From Alphaproteobacteria bacterium (lineage in GTDB: Bacteria; Pseudomonadota; Alphaproteobacteria; Micavibrionales; UBA2020): a DNA stretch of 7,367 nt. Positions 1 to 5,465 of this stretch are shown piece by piece. Position 1 is the stretch's first letter. Each line of letters opens with the position of its first letter. The stretch spans positions 1-7,367 of the forward strand of contig JADYYV010000041.1 of assembly GCA_020853455.1 (NCBI GenBank). Reading direction: 5' to 3'. Below the pieces are notes generated by a model that saw nothing but the letters and a program-made list of their open reading frames with translations, was not told the origin of the DNA and made no database searches. The position numbers were made by a program, and so were the translations under genes.

Positions 1-30
1 GATATATTGGAGACGTAAAGGAGTTAACCC

Positions 31-1533
31 ATGCCCCGCATCCTGTTTGCCCTGCTGACCGTCCTGTTCCTGCTGCCGCATCCTGCGCAGGCGGCATCGA
101 AGGGATATGAAATTTTATTCGATGCGAAGAACGAATGGCTGAACAGCAGCCGCGCGCTGACATCGGAAGACGCATCGGGCCGCATGGTGCTGCTGGATTT
201 CTGGACCTATGGCTGCATCAACTGCATGCAGATCGTGCCCGACCTGAAAAAACTGGAAAAGGAATTCGGCGATAAATTGCTGGTGGTGGGCGTACATTCC
301 GCCAAGTTTCAGGGCGAGAAAGGCAGCGAACGCATTTTGTCCGCCGCGAAAAGATTTGGCCTTGAACACCCTGTTATCAATGATTCAAATTTCGATGTCT
401 GGGACCAGTTCGATGTGACCGCATGGCCGACGCAGATTTTGCTGGATGGCAAGGGGGAGGAAGTCGCGCGCTATCGCGGCGAAGGACATTACGATGAAAT
501 CCGCGCCGATATCGCGAAAAATATCGGCGATACGAAGCCGGAATCAAAAACGACGCTGGCATCGCTGAAAGCGGCGGATGAAAAAACCGGCAGCCTGAAA
601 TTCCCCGCGCGGCTGGGTTTCGGCAGCGACACGCCCTGGGGCGAAGTGCTGTTTGTGGCCGATAGCGGCCATAACCGCATCATCGGCGCGTCGCTGGACG
701 GTAAAATAAAAGTCACCATCGGCAGCGGCACCGAAGGCGCAGGCGACGGCGAATTCGCAACCGCTTCGTTCAACCATCCGCGCGGCTTTGGCGTGGCAAA
801 GGGCGGCATTTACATCGCCGATACCAACAACCACCTGATCCGTTATGCCGATTTCGCGACCGGCAAAGTTTCCACCGTTGCGGGCACGGGCAAGCAGGGC
901 TATGCGCGCGACGCGAAGGACGACAAGGCGCTGGAAACCCCGATGGCATCGCCCTGGGATGTAGAGATGCTGGCGGATGGCAAGACGCTGGCGATTGCGA
1001 TGGCGGGCACGCACCAGCTGTGGACGCTCGATACCGTTGCGAAAACCGTTTCCGTGCTGGCCGGCACGGGCAAGGAATTTATCGATGACGGCAACGCCGC
1101 TGAATCGTCGCTGTCGCAGCCGAGCGGGTTAGCGCCCTTTGGCGATACGCTTTATTTCGTCGATGCGGAAACATCCAGCTTGCGTAAATTAAAACAGGGC
1201 GAAGTCAGCACGCTGATCGGCACGGGGCTGTTCGATTTCGGCCTTGTCGATGGCACATACCCGAAGGCGCTGATGCAGCACGCACAGGGGCTGGATGTGG
1301 ATGCGGGGCGCGTGGTGATTGCGGATACCTATAACAACACGCTGCGCCTGTACGATATCGCATCCGGCAAGCTATCGACCGCGAACATCGAAAAAGACGC
1401 GCTGGACGAACCGGGCGACGTTTTGCAGCTGAACGGCCGGATGTATGTGGCCGACACCAACCACCACCGCGTCGCGGTTTTCGATCCTAAAACGGGCAAA
1501 ACCAGCACGTTAACGCTATCCGCCGATAAGTAA
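31..1533 (+). CDS. Secreted thioredoxin-fold / NHL-repeat protein (NHLRC2-like)
   Basis: The 500-residue product starts with a Sec signal peptide: a short basic N-terminus, a Leu/Phe-rich core and an AQA|AS cleavage site near residue 21. This places it in the periplasm or outside. Residues about 30-165 form a TlpA-like thioredoxin domain with a CINC redox motif (C62, C65) in the context DFWTYGCINCMQ, a GVHSAKF segment, and a WPT cis-proline site. Residues about 190-500 carry repeated NHL/beta-propeller blades, seen as recurring IADTNNHLIR, VIADTYNNTLRLYD and VADTNHHRVAVFD segments. The order Trx-CINC-GVHSAKF-NHL matches the NHLRC2 family, whose exact activity is not well defined; a thiol-disulfide role with the propeller as binding platform is inference. 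Start choice: ATG at 31 has a strong AAAGGAG (17-23) seven bases upstream. The next gene lies 76 bases downstream on the same strand. The upstream promoter is outside the window. Confidence 0.9.
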   Translation: MPRILFALLTVLFLLPHPAQAASKGYEILFDAKNEWLNSSRALTSEDASGRMVLLDFWTYGCINCMQIVPDLKKLEKEFGDKLLVVGVHSAKFQGEKGSERILSAAKRFGLEHPVINDSNFDVWDQFDVTAWPTQILLDGKGEEVARYRGEGHYDEIRADIAKNIGDTKPESKTTLASLKAADEKTGSLKFPARLGFGSDTPWGEVLFVADSGHNRIIGASLDGKIKVTIGSGTEGAGDGEFATASFNHPRGFGVAKGGIYIADTNNHLIRYADFATGKVSTVAGTGKQGYARDAKDDKALETPMASPWDVEMLADGKTLAIAMAGTHQLWTLDTVAKTVSVLAGTGKEFIDDGNAAESSLSQPSGLAPFGDTLYFVDAETSSLRKLKQGEVSTLIGTGLFDFGLVDGTYPKALMQHAQGLDVDAGRVVIADTYNNTLRLYDIASGKLSTANIEKDALDEPGDVLQLNGRMYVADTNHHRVAVFDPKTGKTSTLTLSADK

Positions 1534-1609
1534 TTATCTTGCCCTGAATCCGGCTGACGCGAATCCTGATCGCGGGTATCCTGATGGCGCGTACAGTTTC
1601 AACAAACGT

Positions 1610-2320
1610 ATGACCGTCATGACGCCCGATAAAGATAAAAAGCCCAAGGGATGGCTGTCGAAAATTTTCGGCCGCAAGGCGAAATGGTGGATGAAGGCGC
1701 TGCGCACCACGGCGCTGATCGCGGGCGGATTGATGGCGACCGACCGCCTTGTGCTGCCCAACCTGCCCGGCCGGCCCTTGACCCGCGATGAAACGGCGAT
1801 GCTGCAGGATGTCTATAAGGACTCCGTCGATTTCACAAAAGTGCGCATCCACAACTCGCCGCTGGCCGATGTGTTTTTAAACTGGATGGGCGCGGATGCG
1901 GTGGCGCGCGACAACCTGATTTATATGTCCACGACGATGGACATGCATAATTACGGCGCGAAAAACGCCGAGCCCTATATTCAATACGCGTTGACGCATG
2001 AAGCCGCGCATGTCTGGCAGCACCAGAACGGCGTGATGCCGAATGTCTTTCATATGACCGCGCTGAATATCGGCCGCTTTTTCCCCGGCAAGGACAGGCA
2101 CGAAGATTACCGCTATAGCGTGCTGGAGGGTAAAGACCTGCTGCAATACAATATCGAACAGCAGGCCGGCATCATCACCGACTTCGCCTTCGCGGCGAAG
2201 GGCACGATGCCCGCGATTTTCGAAAACAACGTGAACGCGCCAAAGCAGGATGTGCAGGCCGGATATGAAGCCACGCTGAAAAACTTCCGCGCCAATCCGT
2301 CTTATCCGCGCAACCGTTAG
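1610..2320 (+). CDS. Membrane-anchored HExxH putative metallopeptidase (DUF4157/vgr-related-like)
   Basis: The 236-residue product begins with a Lys-rich cytoplasmic segment (residues 5-30), followed by one weak hydrophobic stretch around residues 30-48 that could be a signal anchor. The core holds RPLTRDE, then VRIHNSP, then a THEAAHVWQHQNG segment with H130, E131 and H134 fitting the HExxH zinc-binding motif. The order 'LT..E...V..D..D...VRIH ... HE..HVWQ' resembles the DUF4157/'vgr-related' proteins of alphaproteobacteria, which look like zinc peptidases but mostly lack proven activity. Peptidase function is therefore inferred. The third zinc ligand is not obvious to me. The start is uncertain: ATG at 1610 and ATG at 1619 both lack a Shine-Dalgarno, and the frame stays open back to a TAA at 1511 without another ATG, GTG or TTG. 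The stop is TAG. It follows the NHLRC2-like gene on the same strand and may be cotranscribed. Confidence 0.8.
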   Translation: MTVMTPDKDKKPKGWLSKIFGRKAKWWMKALRTTALIAGGLMATDRLVLPNLPGRPLTRDETAMLQDVYKDSVDFTKVRIHNSPLADVFLNWMGADAVARDNLIYMSTTMDMHNYGAKNAEPYIQYALTHEAAHVWQHQNGVMPNVFHMTALNIGRFFPGKDRHEDYRYSVLEGKDLLQYNIEQQAGIITDFAFAAKGTMPAIFENNVNAPKQDVQAGYEATLKNFRANPSYPRNR

Positions 2321-2349
2321 GACATATCTTCCGGCTTGATGCCCCCGCC

Positions 2350-2370
2350 ATGCCCGCCTTGCGCGGGCAT
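2350..2370. repeat. GC-rich palindrome between convergent genes
   Basis: ATGCCCGC (2350-2357) and GCGGGCAT (2363-2370) form a perfect 8-bp stem around a five-base loop. An upstream GATGCCC (2338-2344) could pair alternatively with GGGCATC (2365-2371). The element lies between the end of the HExxH gene (2320) and the end of the leftward sulfotransferase (2400 or 2482). Neither strand has a T-run directly after the stem, so it is not a classic intrinsic terminator. It could act as a transcript-end stabiliser or belong to a dispersed REP-like family; only one copy is visible, so this is inference. Confidence 0.5.
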
Positions 2371-2399
2371 CAAAAAGGCAGCAGGCGAAGCGCTTAAAT

Positions 2400-2506
2400 T
2401 CATACCTTATAGTTATGCAGCCGGGCGAGGTTCACGACCTTTTCAAAAGTCACAGGGCAGGCTTTGCGCAATTTTTCCATTTCATTTCCCTGCCCATATC
2501 CGCTGG
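2400..2506 (-). pseudogene. Likely displaced C-terminal end of the leftward sulfotransferase
   Basis: If one G is removed from the coding-strand G6 run (C6 at 2507-2512), the frame of the leftward sulfotransferase continues about 27 residues past the annotated stop to a TGA at 2400-2402. That gives a protein of about 216 residues. The added tail reads ASGYGQGNE, then EKLRKACPVTFEKVVNLA, then RLHNYKV. A helix of this kind (L..C...YEK...LA...GY) is the usual end of bacterial sulfotransferases. The in-frame reading instead stops quickly in RIWAGK. The resemblance is from memory of the family, not from an alignment. Confidence 0.55.
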
Positions 2507-3051
2507 CCCCCCGCCCTGCTGTCTCTCTTTTCATAGACAGCGGCGATAAGTGCGGAGGAAATGTTTCGTTCAAAAAAACCGCTTAATAGATTGCACACTT
2601 TCTCGGGTGTCTCCTCGAAATCCTCAATCCGGATTGTTGCAACCGCGTTTTCCTGGGCGAGCTTATTCCACGCAAGCCAATATTTCGCCGATGCGACTAC
2701 TTTATCTTTATCCTGACATTCGGGGCTATATTTGACGATATAATCCCAGGCACGCTTATTGATAGTGACAAGCGAAGCGAGGGCATTAGCCGGATTTCGA
2801 ATCAAGTGAAGCTTTTTGCCAAAGTGCGCATTCCTGTCCCGGCAATATTTTTCAGAAGCGGCCAACCATGCTACCGCGCCATCGGCGTCGGTTGCCTCAT
2901 GCCCCATTTTTAAACCGTTTTCTTTCAGAAAAGCCGCCATAAAGTGGGTACCGCTACGCGCGCAGCCGGTGACAAGAAACGGGTAGCTTCCTGCCAAAAT
3001 GGGGTCGTCAAACTTGTGAGTCCCCAGCAATCTTTTAATAAATGTAACCAT
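2482..3051 (-). CDS. P-loop sulfotransferase-like protein, probably frameshifted at its C-terminus
   Basis: The open frame gives 189 residues. Near the N-terminus, FLVTGCARSGTHFMAAFL (residues 25-42) is the 5'-phosphosulfate-binding loop of PAPS-dependent sulfotransferases. HLIRNPANALASLV has R85 and S93 eight residues apart, as in the 3'-phosphate-binding motif. YWLAWN (124-129) and IEDF (142-145) match the later conserved blocks, and GLKMGHE (46-52) is typical of bacterial glycan-type members. It probably moves sulfate from PAPS to a sugar or small acceptor; the acceptor is unknown. The protein is short for the family (usually 250-300 or more residues). Its last eight codons lie after a run of six C (2507-2512, + strand) and look out of frame, because another frame continues plausibly to 2400. 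ATG at 3051 has only a weak upstream GGGGC. It is divergent from the sulfotransferase at 3163 and is AT-richer than the flanking genes. Confidence 0.82.
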   Translation of the reverse strand: MVTFIKRLLGTHKFDDPILAGSYPFLVTGCARSGTHFMAAFLKENGLKMGHEATDADGAVAWLAASEKYCRDRNAHFGKKLHLIRNPANALASLVTINKRAWDYIVKYSPECQDKDKVVASAKYWLAWNKLAQENAVATIRIEDFEETPEKVCNLLSGFFERNISSALIAAVYEKRDSRAGGQRIWAGK

Positions 3052-3078
3052 TGGTTGCGCCCCGAATTTTCTGATTCC

Positions 3079-3133
3079 TTTATAGACTATTCCTTCGCTT
3101 AACTTGTCAAGCCGGCCTACGCTCTGTTATGGT
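3079..3133. promoter_or_regulatory. Divergent promoter pair with overlapping -35 boxes
   Basis: On the + strand, TTGTCA (3104-3109) and TATGGT (3128-3133) are separated by 18 bases and could drive the gene at 3163. On the - strand, a perfect TTGACA (complement of 3105-3110) and TATAAA (complement of 3079-3084) are separated by 20 bases, longer than ideal, and could drive the gene starting at 3051. Both -35 boxes use the same TTGTCAA heptamer, so polymerase could probably occupy only one direction at a time. These are consensus matches by eye; no start sites are known. Confidence 0.4.
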
Positions 3134-3162
3134 TAGTCAATTTTTCTTCCAAAGGTAACGCC

Positions 3163-4284
3163 GTGACACTCGCAAAAAAAATCTGCATTTCCAAAGAAAC
3201 TTCAACTGGCTTGAAGGAAATAATCGCGCACGACAAAACGCCTGAACAGGCAAAAGTAATTCTGGCCGAGATTAAAGAACGCCATGCACACGAAAACATG
3301 CTTTGTGAAATTTCAGGTGACGGGCACACATTAACCTGTTCCGACCCAAGTTCTTCTTCATTCAAAGTAAAATATTCCGCCACCCAAGCTACACCCGGCA
3401 CATCGCGCGCCCCCTCTAAAATCGATAACCTGAGATTTTTGGCTCATTGCCTGAACCGGGACTGTTTTGCGCTTTCGATGTTAAAATACCGCCGCTTTAA
3501 GGGTTATTTATCTACCGGGCAGCATTCCGGCACCCATTGGATTAAATGGATGCTCAGCCATGCCTTGGCGCATGAATATAATGTCGAACCTCCAAAGTTT
3601 TTTGACAACGGTTCAGAAGCGTCCAACGTATTAATCGGCCATCCGAAACATGCGCAAACCTATCATCACGTTCCCCGCATTGTCAGCACTCACTCGAGTC
3701 CCCCGTATCCGCTACAGTGGAGGTGGCTGCGTCACAGCATGGAATTTCCGCCTTACGTGGTAGTCGTGCGCGACATTCGCAAAGTTTTAATTTCCAACTT
3801 TGAAAAGTGGAAAGAACGCTATGGCGTTTCATTCAGCGAATACGTTGCGGGCGACCCGACCAGCAACAAATATATTTGCGACGTTTGGTGGTATATCAGA
3901 TATATGAATCGCTGGGGCGCGGTAGCCTCCAAATTCCCTGCCGAGACGCTCGTGATCCGCTATGAGGATTTTCAGGCGAACCGGATTGAAAGCCTCAAAA
4001 AAGTTCTTGGCCATTTTGGCATTACCTTAAGCGATGCCGCGCTGGCCGCAGGTGCCGCGGCTGGTGAAAAGGATTTTATGGCCGCGCACCAAGATCCGGG
4101 TATTCCCGACCGCGCCTTGCGCAAGGACGGCAGCGGCGAGACAAAATTTTCGGATGCAGATTCTGAATGCCTGGCTGAAATACTCGACACTCACCTGAAG
4201 CACGACTTTGGATACGAATATTTTTCTTCGCCCCGCGGGTTCCAGATTAATAAAGACGTTAAACCGCTGAAAAGTGCTATTTAA
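3163..4284 (+). CDS. PAPS-dependent sulfotransferase (SULT-like) with an extra N-terminal domain
   Basis: This 373-residue protein has the full motif set of cytosolic-type sulfotransferases. STGQHSGTHWIKWM (from S117) is the 5'-phosphosulfate loop. STHSSPPYP contains H177, at the place of the catalytic base. YVVVVRDIRKVLISNF carries R203 and S211, the 3'-phosphate ligands, eight residues apart. RYEDF (266-270) follows, and RKDGSGETK (320-328) matches the C-terminal RKGxxGxxK PAPS motif. It should transfer sulfate from PAPS to a hydroxyl or amine acceptor that the sequence does not reveal. Residues 1 to about 105 are extra to the core; I recognise no domain there. No signal peptide or membrane segment is visible, so it is likely cytoplasmic. 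GTG at 3163 is preferred because AAAGGT (3151-3156) lies six bases upstream. GC is low (42% at 3181-3240, 45% at 3301-3360), which suggests acquisition by transfer together with the divergent gene. Confidence 0.87.
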   Translation: MTLAKKICISKETSTGLKEIIAHDKTPEQAKVILAEIKERHAHENMLCEISGDGHTLTCSDPSSSSFKVKYSATQATPGTSRAPSKIDNLRFLAHCLNRDCFALSMLKYRRFKGYLSTGQHSGTHWIKWMLSHALAHEYNVEPPKFFDNGSEASNVLIGHPKHAQTYHHVPRIVSTHSSPPYPLQWRWLRHSMEFPPYVVVVRDIRKVLISNFEKWKERYGVSFSEYVAGDPTSNKYICDVWWYIRYMNRWGAVASKFPAETLVIRYEDFQANRIESLKKVLGHFGITLSDAALAAGAAAGEKDFMAAHQDPGIPDRALRKDGSGETKFSDADSECLAEILDTHLKHDFGYEYFSSPRGFQINKDVKPLKSAI

Positions 4285-4306
4285 CATCCGGGTTTTTAGT
4301 CATATT

Positions 4307-4330
4307 AATGCCTTTTAAGCGCCGGGCATT
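4307..4330 (+). terminator. Weak hairpin downstream of the sulfotransferase
   Basis: AATGCC (4307-4312) and GGCATT (4325-4330) form a 6-bp stem with a 12-base loop, and the T-run ends at 4332. The stem is short, the loop long and the T-run only four bases (4329-4332), so termination would be weak. It is the only terminator-like structure I see between 4284 and 4348. Confidence 0.2.
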
Positions 4331-4341
4331 TTGGCTATATT
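4313..4341 (+). promoter_or_regulatory. Possible promoter for a leaderless transcript
   Basis: TATATT (4336-4341) is a good -10 match, ending six bases before the ATG at 4348. TTTTAA (4313-4318) is a poor -35, 18 bases upstream. A start site at the usual distance would coincide with the ATG, giving a leaderless mRNA. This fits the lack of any Shine-Dalgarno at 4348 or 4360. It is inferred from spacing only. Confidence 0.28.
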
Positions 4342-4347
4342 CAAGTC

Positions 4348-4890
4348 ATGCAAGCGCCCATGAAAACCTATGTCGAGTTTATCGAGCCCGACCGCAATAA
4401 TCCTGCGGGCCGGTCGACCGTGGTCGAGGTGAAGGACAGGGATATTTCAAAACTGAGCATCCCCGCGCGCTGCGATATTTTCTATTTCTTCGACAGCCCC
4501 GCGCATAACGCGACACCCGAAGCCGCGCAGGACGAACAATACAACATCTCGCGCTTTCACATCGTGGCCGACAAATTGCTGACGCGCGACGAAGCGAAAA
4601 AAATGGTTTCCAACACGCTGAACACGCAGCAGCGCGCGCAGATGCAATGGGACATCAAATTGCAGCAGAACGAGATTTTCGCGCTGACCCGCACGTATAA
4701 TATCGAGCCCGTGCGCAAGGACAGCATCGTGATCGATGCCGCCAAAAAACAGCTCTACCCGAAACCCGCCCCGGAAATCGCGCATGATGCGGGCGGCAGG
4801 CCGGAAGACAACATGAAACTGTCGCGCCCCGTCGTGGTGCCCAAAGACCCCGCGCGTTTCAAGCTGAAGCCGAAACCGCCCAAGCCCTGA
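4348..4890 (+). CDS. Conserved-looking hypothetical protein with Pro/Lys-rich tail
   Basis: I do not recognise this 180-residue protein. It has no signal peptide and no membrane segment. Residues about 5-75 look like a compact alpha/beta unit (TYVEFIEPD, VVEVKDRD, CDIFYFFDSPA, ISRFHIVADKLLT). Residues about 76-115 are charged and probably helical (TRDEAKKMV ... QQRAQMQWDIKLQQNE). The last 45 residues are rich in Pro and Lys and end in KLKPKPPKP, probably disordered and basic. Base composition and codon use match the host-like genes and not the AT-rich sulfotransferases, which supports a real resident gene. The start is uncertain: ATG 4348 fits a leaderless promoter, while ATG 4360 (MKTYVEF) is also possible; neither has a Shine-Dalgarno. 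The stop is three bases from the convergent usg stop, with no terminator between them. Confidence 0.72.
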   Translation: MQAPMKTYVEFIEPDRNNPAGRSTVVEVKDRDISKLSIPARCDIFYFFDSPAHNATPEAAQDEQYNISRFHIVADKLLTRDEAKKMVSNTLNTQQRAQMQWDIKLQQNEIFALTRTYNIEPVRKDSIVIDAAKKQLYPKPAPEIAHDAGGRPEDNMKLSRPVVVPKDPARFKLKPKPPKP

Positions 4891-4893
4891 GCG

Positions 4894-5157
4894 TCAATTG
4901 ATCAGATATTCCTCGCGCGCGTGGCGGATATCGTCGGCGGTGATGAGTTTTTTATTGGCGACGCGCACCGAATGAAGGCGTCCGTCGAGCTTCTTTTCCC
5001 AAAAGTTCAGGAACCTGCGCAGCTCGGGGAAATGGGGGGCGAGGTCGTATTCCTGCCAGAGATACTGCTGGAGCAGCTTGGGATGGTCAGGCATATGGTA
5101 CAGGATTTCGGCGGTGGTCAGCCGGTAGTCGTTCAGTTGCAGGATCAGATTTGCCAT
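4894..5157 (-). CDS. usg: Usg family protein
   Basis: The 87-residue product matches what I know of the Usg family: YRLTTAEILYHMPDHP near residue 11, then LLQQYLWQEYDLAPHFPELR, then FLNFWEKKLDGRLHSVRVA. The length is normal for the family. Usg is a small, probably cytoplasmic protein of unknown function, named for an open frame upstream of trpF in Caulobacter and found in many alphaproteobacteria. No trp gene is visible here; its neighbours are a hypothetical gene (convergent, 3-base gap) and groES (divergent). ATG at 5157 is well supported by GAGAGG (complement of 5167-5172) nine bases upstream. The stop is TGA. Family assignment is strong; function cannot be given. Confidence 0.9.
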   Translation of the reverse strand: MANLILQLNDYRLTTAEILYHMPDHPKLLQQYLWQEYDLAPHFPELRRFLNFWEKKLDGRLHSVRVANKKLITADDIRHAREEYLIN

Positions 5158-5272
5158 ATTCTTGAGCCTCTCTTTCCGAATCTGGCCTCGGTTATTCCAT
5201 TACTTACAATCTCCTAACTCTATTTAATCATAAATTACTTCATTCGTGTTAAAAAATTGCAATATCAACGGG
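5158..5272. other. AT-rich part of the usg-groES divergent intergenic region
   Basis: These 115 bases hold the usg ribosome-binding site next to 5167-5172 and must contain the usg promoter. I find no convincing -35/-10 pair on the - strand; TTAACA (complement of 5247-5252) is the best -35 but has no good -10 at 16-18 bases. On the + strand a weak TATCAA (5263-5268) lies just upstream of the first CIRCE and could be a -10 whose start site falls inside that operator. No ORF here looks real. Confidence 0.4.
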
Positions 5273-5299
5273 TTAGCACTCTTTCTGCGCGACTGCCAA
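5273..5299 (+). promoter_or_regulatory. CIRCE element 1 (HrcA operator), degenerate right arm
   Basis: TTAGCACTC (5273-5281) is a perfect left arm of the CIRCE consensus TTAGCACTC-N9-GAGTGCTAA. After exactly nine bases comes GACTGCCAA (5291-5299), which matches the right arm at seven of nine positions. CIRCE is bound by the heat-shock repressor HrcA and typically lies upstream of groES in alphaproteobacteria. It lies 166 bases before the groES start. No hrcA gene is in the window. Confidence 0.82.
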
Positions 5300-5347
5300 A
5301 TCGGGCAAAAGTATTTGGAAAGACTGGGTTTTTGGAAATTGATTCAG

Positions 5348-5376
5348 TTGAAAATTTCCGCACTTAGGGCTACATA
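5348..5376 (+). promoter_or_regulatory. Candidate groESL promoter
   Basis: TTGAAA (5348-5353) and TACATA (5371-5376) are 17 bases apart. The predicted start site, near 5382, falls inside CIRCE element 2, the usual geometry for HrcA repression. The -10 is a mediocre sigma70 match. The TTGAAA box also resembles the -35 of RpoH-type heat-shock promoters, but I see no clear CCCCAT-like -10, so the sigma factor is undecided. Confidence 0.5.
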
Positions 5377-5377
5377 G

Positions 5378-5404
5378 TTGGCACTTGTCCGGTACGAGTG
5401 CCAA
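5378..5404 (+). promoter_or_regulatory. CIRCE element 2 (HrcA operator)
   Basis: TTGGCACTT (5378-5386) and GAGTGCCAA (5396-5404) flank exactly nine bases and form an 8-of-9 inverted repeat. Relative to the CIRCE consensus, the third position of the left arm and its partner in the right arm have changed together (A/T to G/C), which keeps the palindrome. It overlaps the predicted groESL start site and lies 61 bases upstream of the groES ATG. It starts 105 bp after CIRCE element 1. Confidence 0.85.
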
Positions 5405-5465
5405 TCGCCTTTGGGCTTGGTAAAACCGGATCGTTGAAACCTTGCTTAATGAAGAAGGAAAACAC

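Noticed and set aside
2455..2495. GGGCAGG/CCTGCCC inverted repeat with a 27-base loop
   Set aside because: The loop is long, there is no T-run on either strand, and the left arm lies within the likely C-terminal coding tail of the sulfotransferase.
2336..2536. 66-codon + strand ORF between the HExxH gene and the leftward sulfotransferase
   Set aside because: Low-complexity Pro/Arg/Ser-rich reading without a ribosome-binding site. It overlaps the sulfotransferase end and its likely displaced tail, which is a better explanation.
4307..4330. GGGCAT-containing motifs at both ends of the sulfotransferase cassette (2363-2370 and 4325-4330) as possible flanking repeats
   Set aside because: Shared identity is only about ten bases with a gap, and there is no target duplication or transposase; chance is sufficient.
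4921..5217. 98-codon + strand ORF opposite usg
   Set aside because: It lies antisense to a clear Usg family gene with a good ribosome-binding site; it is a shadow frame.
5314..5338. TTTGGAAA direct repeat (5314-5321 and 5331-5338) between the two CIRCE elements
   Set aside because: Two eight-base copies in AT-rich DNA are expected by chance, and no known regulator site matches.
5442..5465. Upstream in-frame ATG-less extension of groES (MLNEEGKH)
   Set aside because: ATG 5466 matches the family start and has AGAAGGA at the right distance; the extension would contain this ribosome-binding site.
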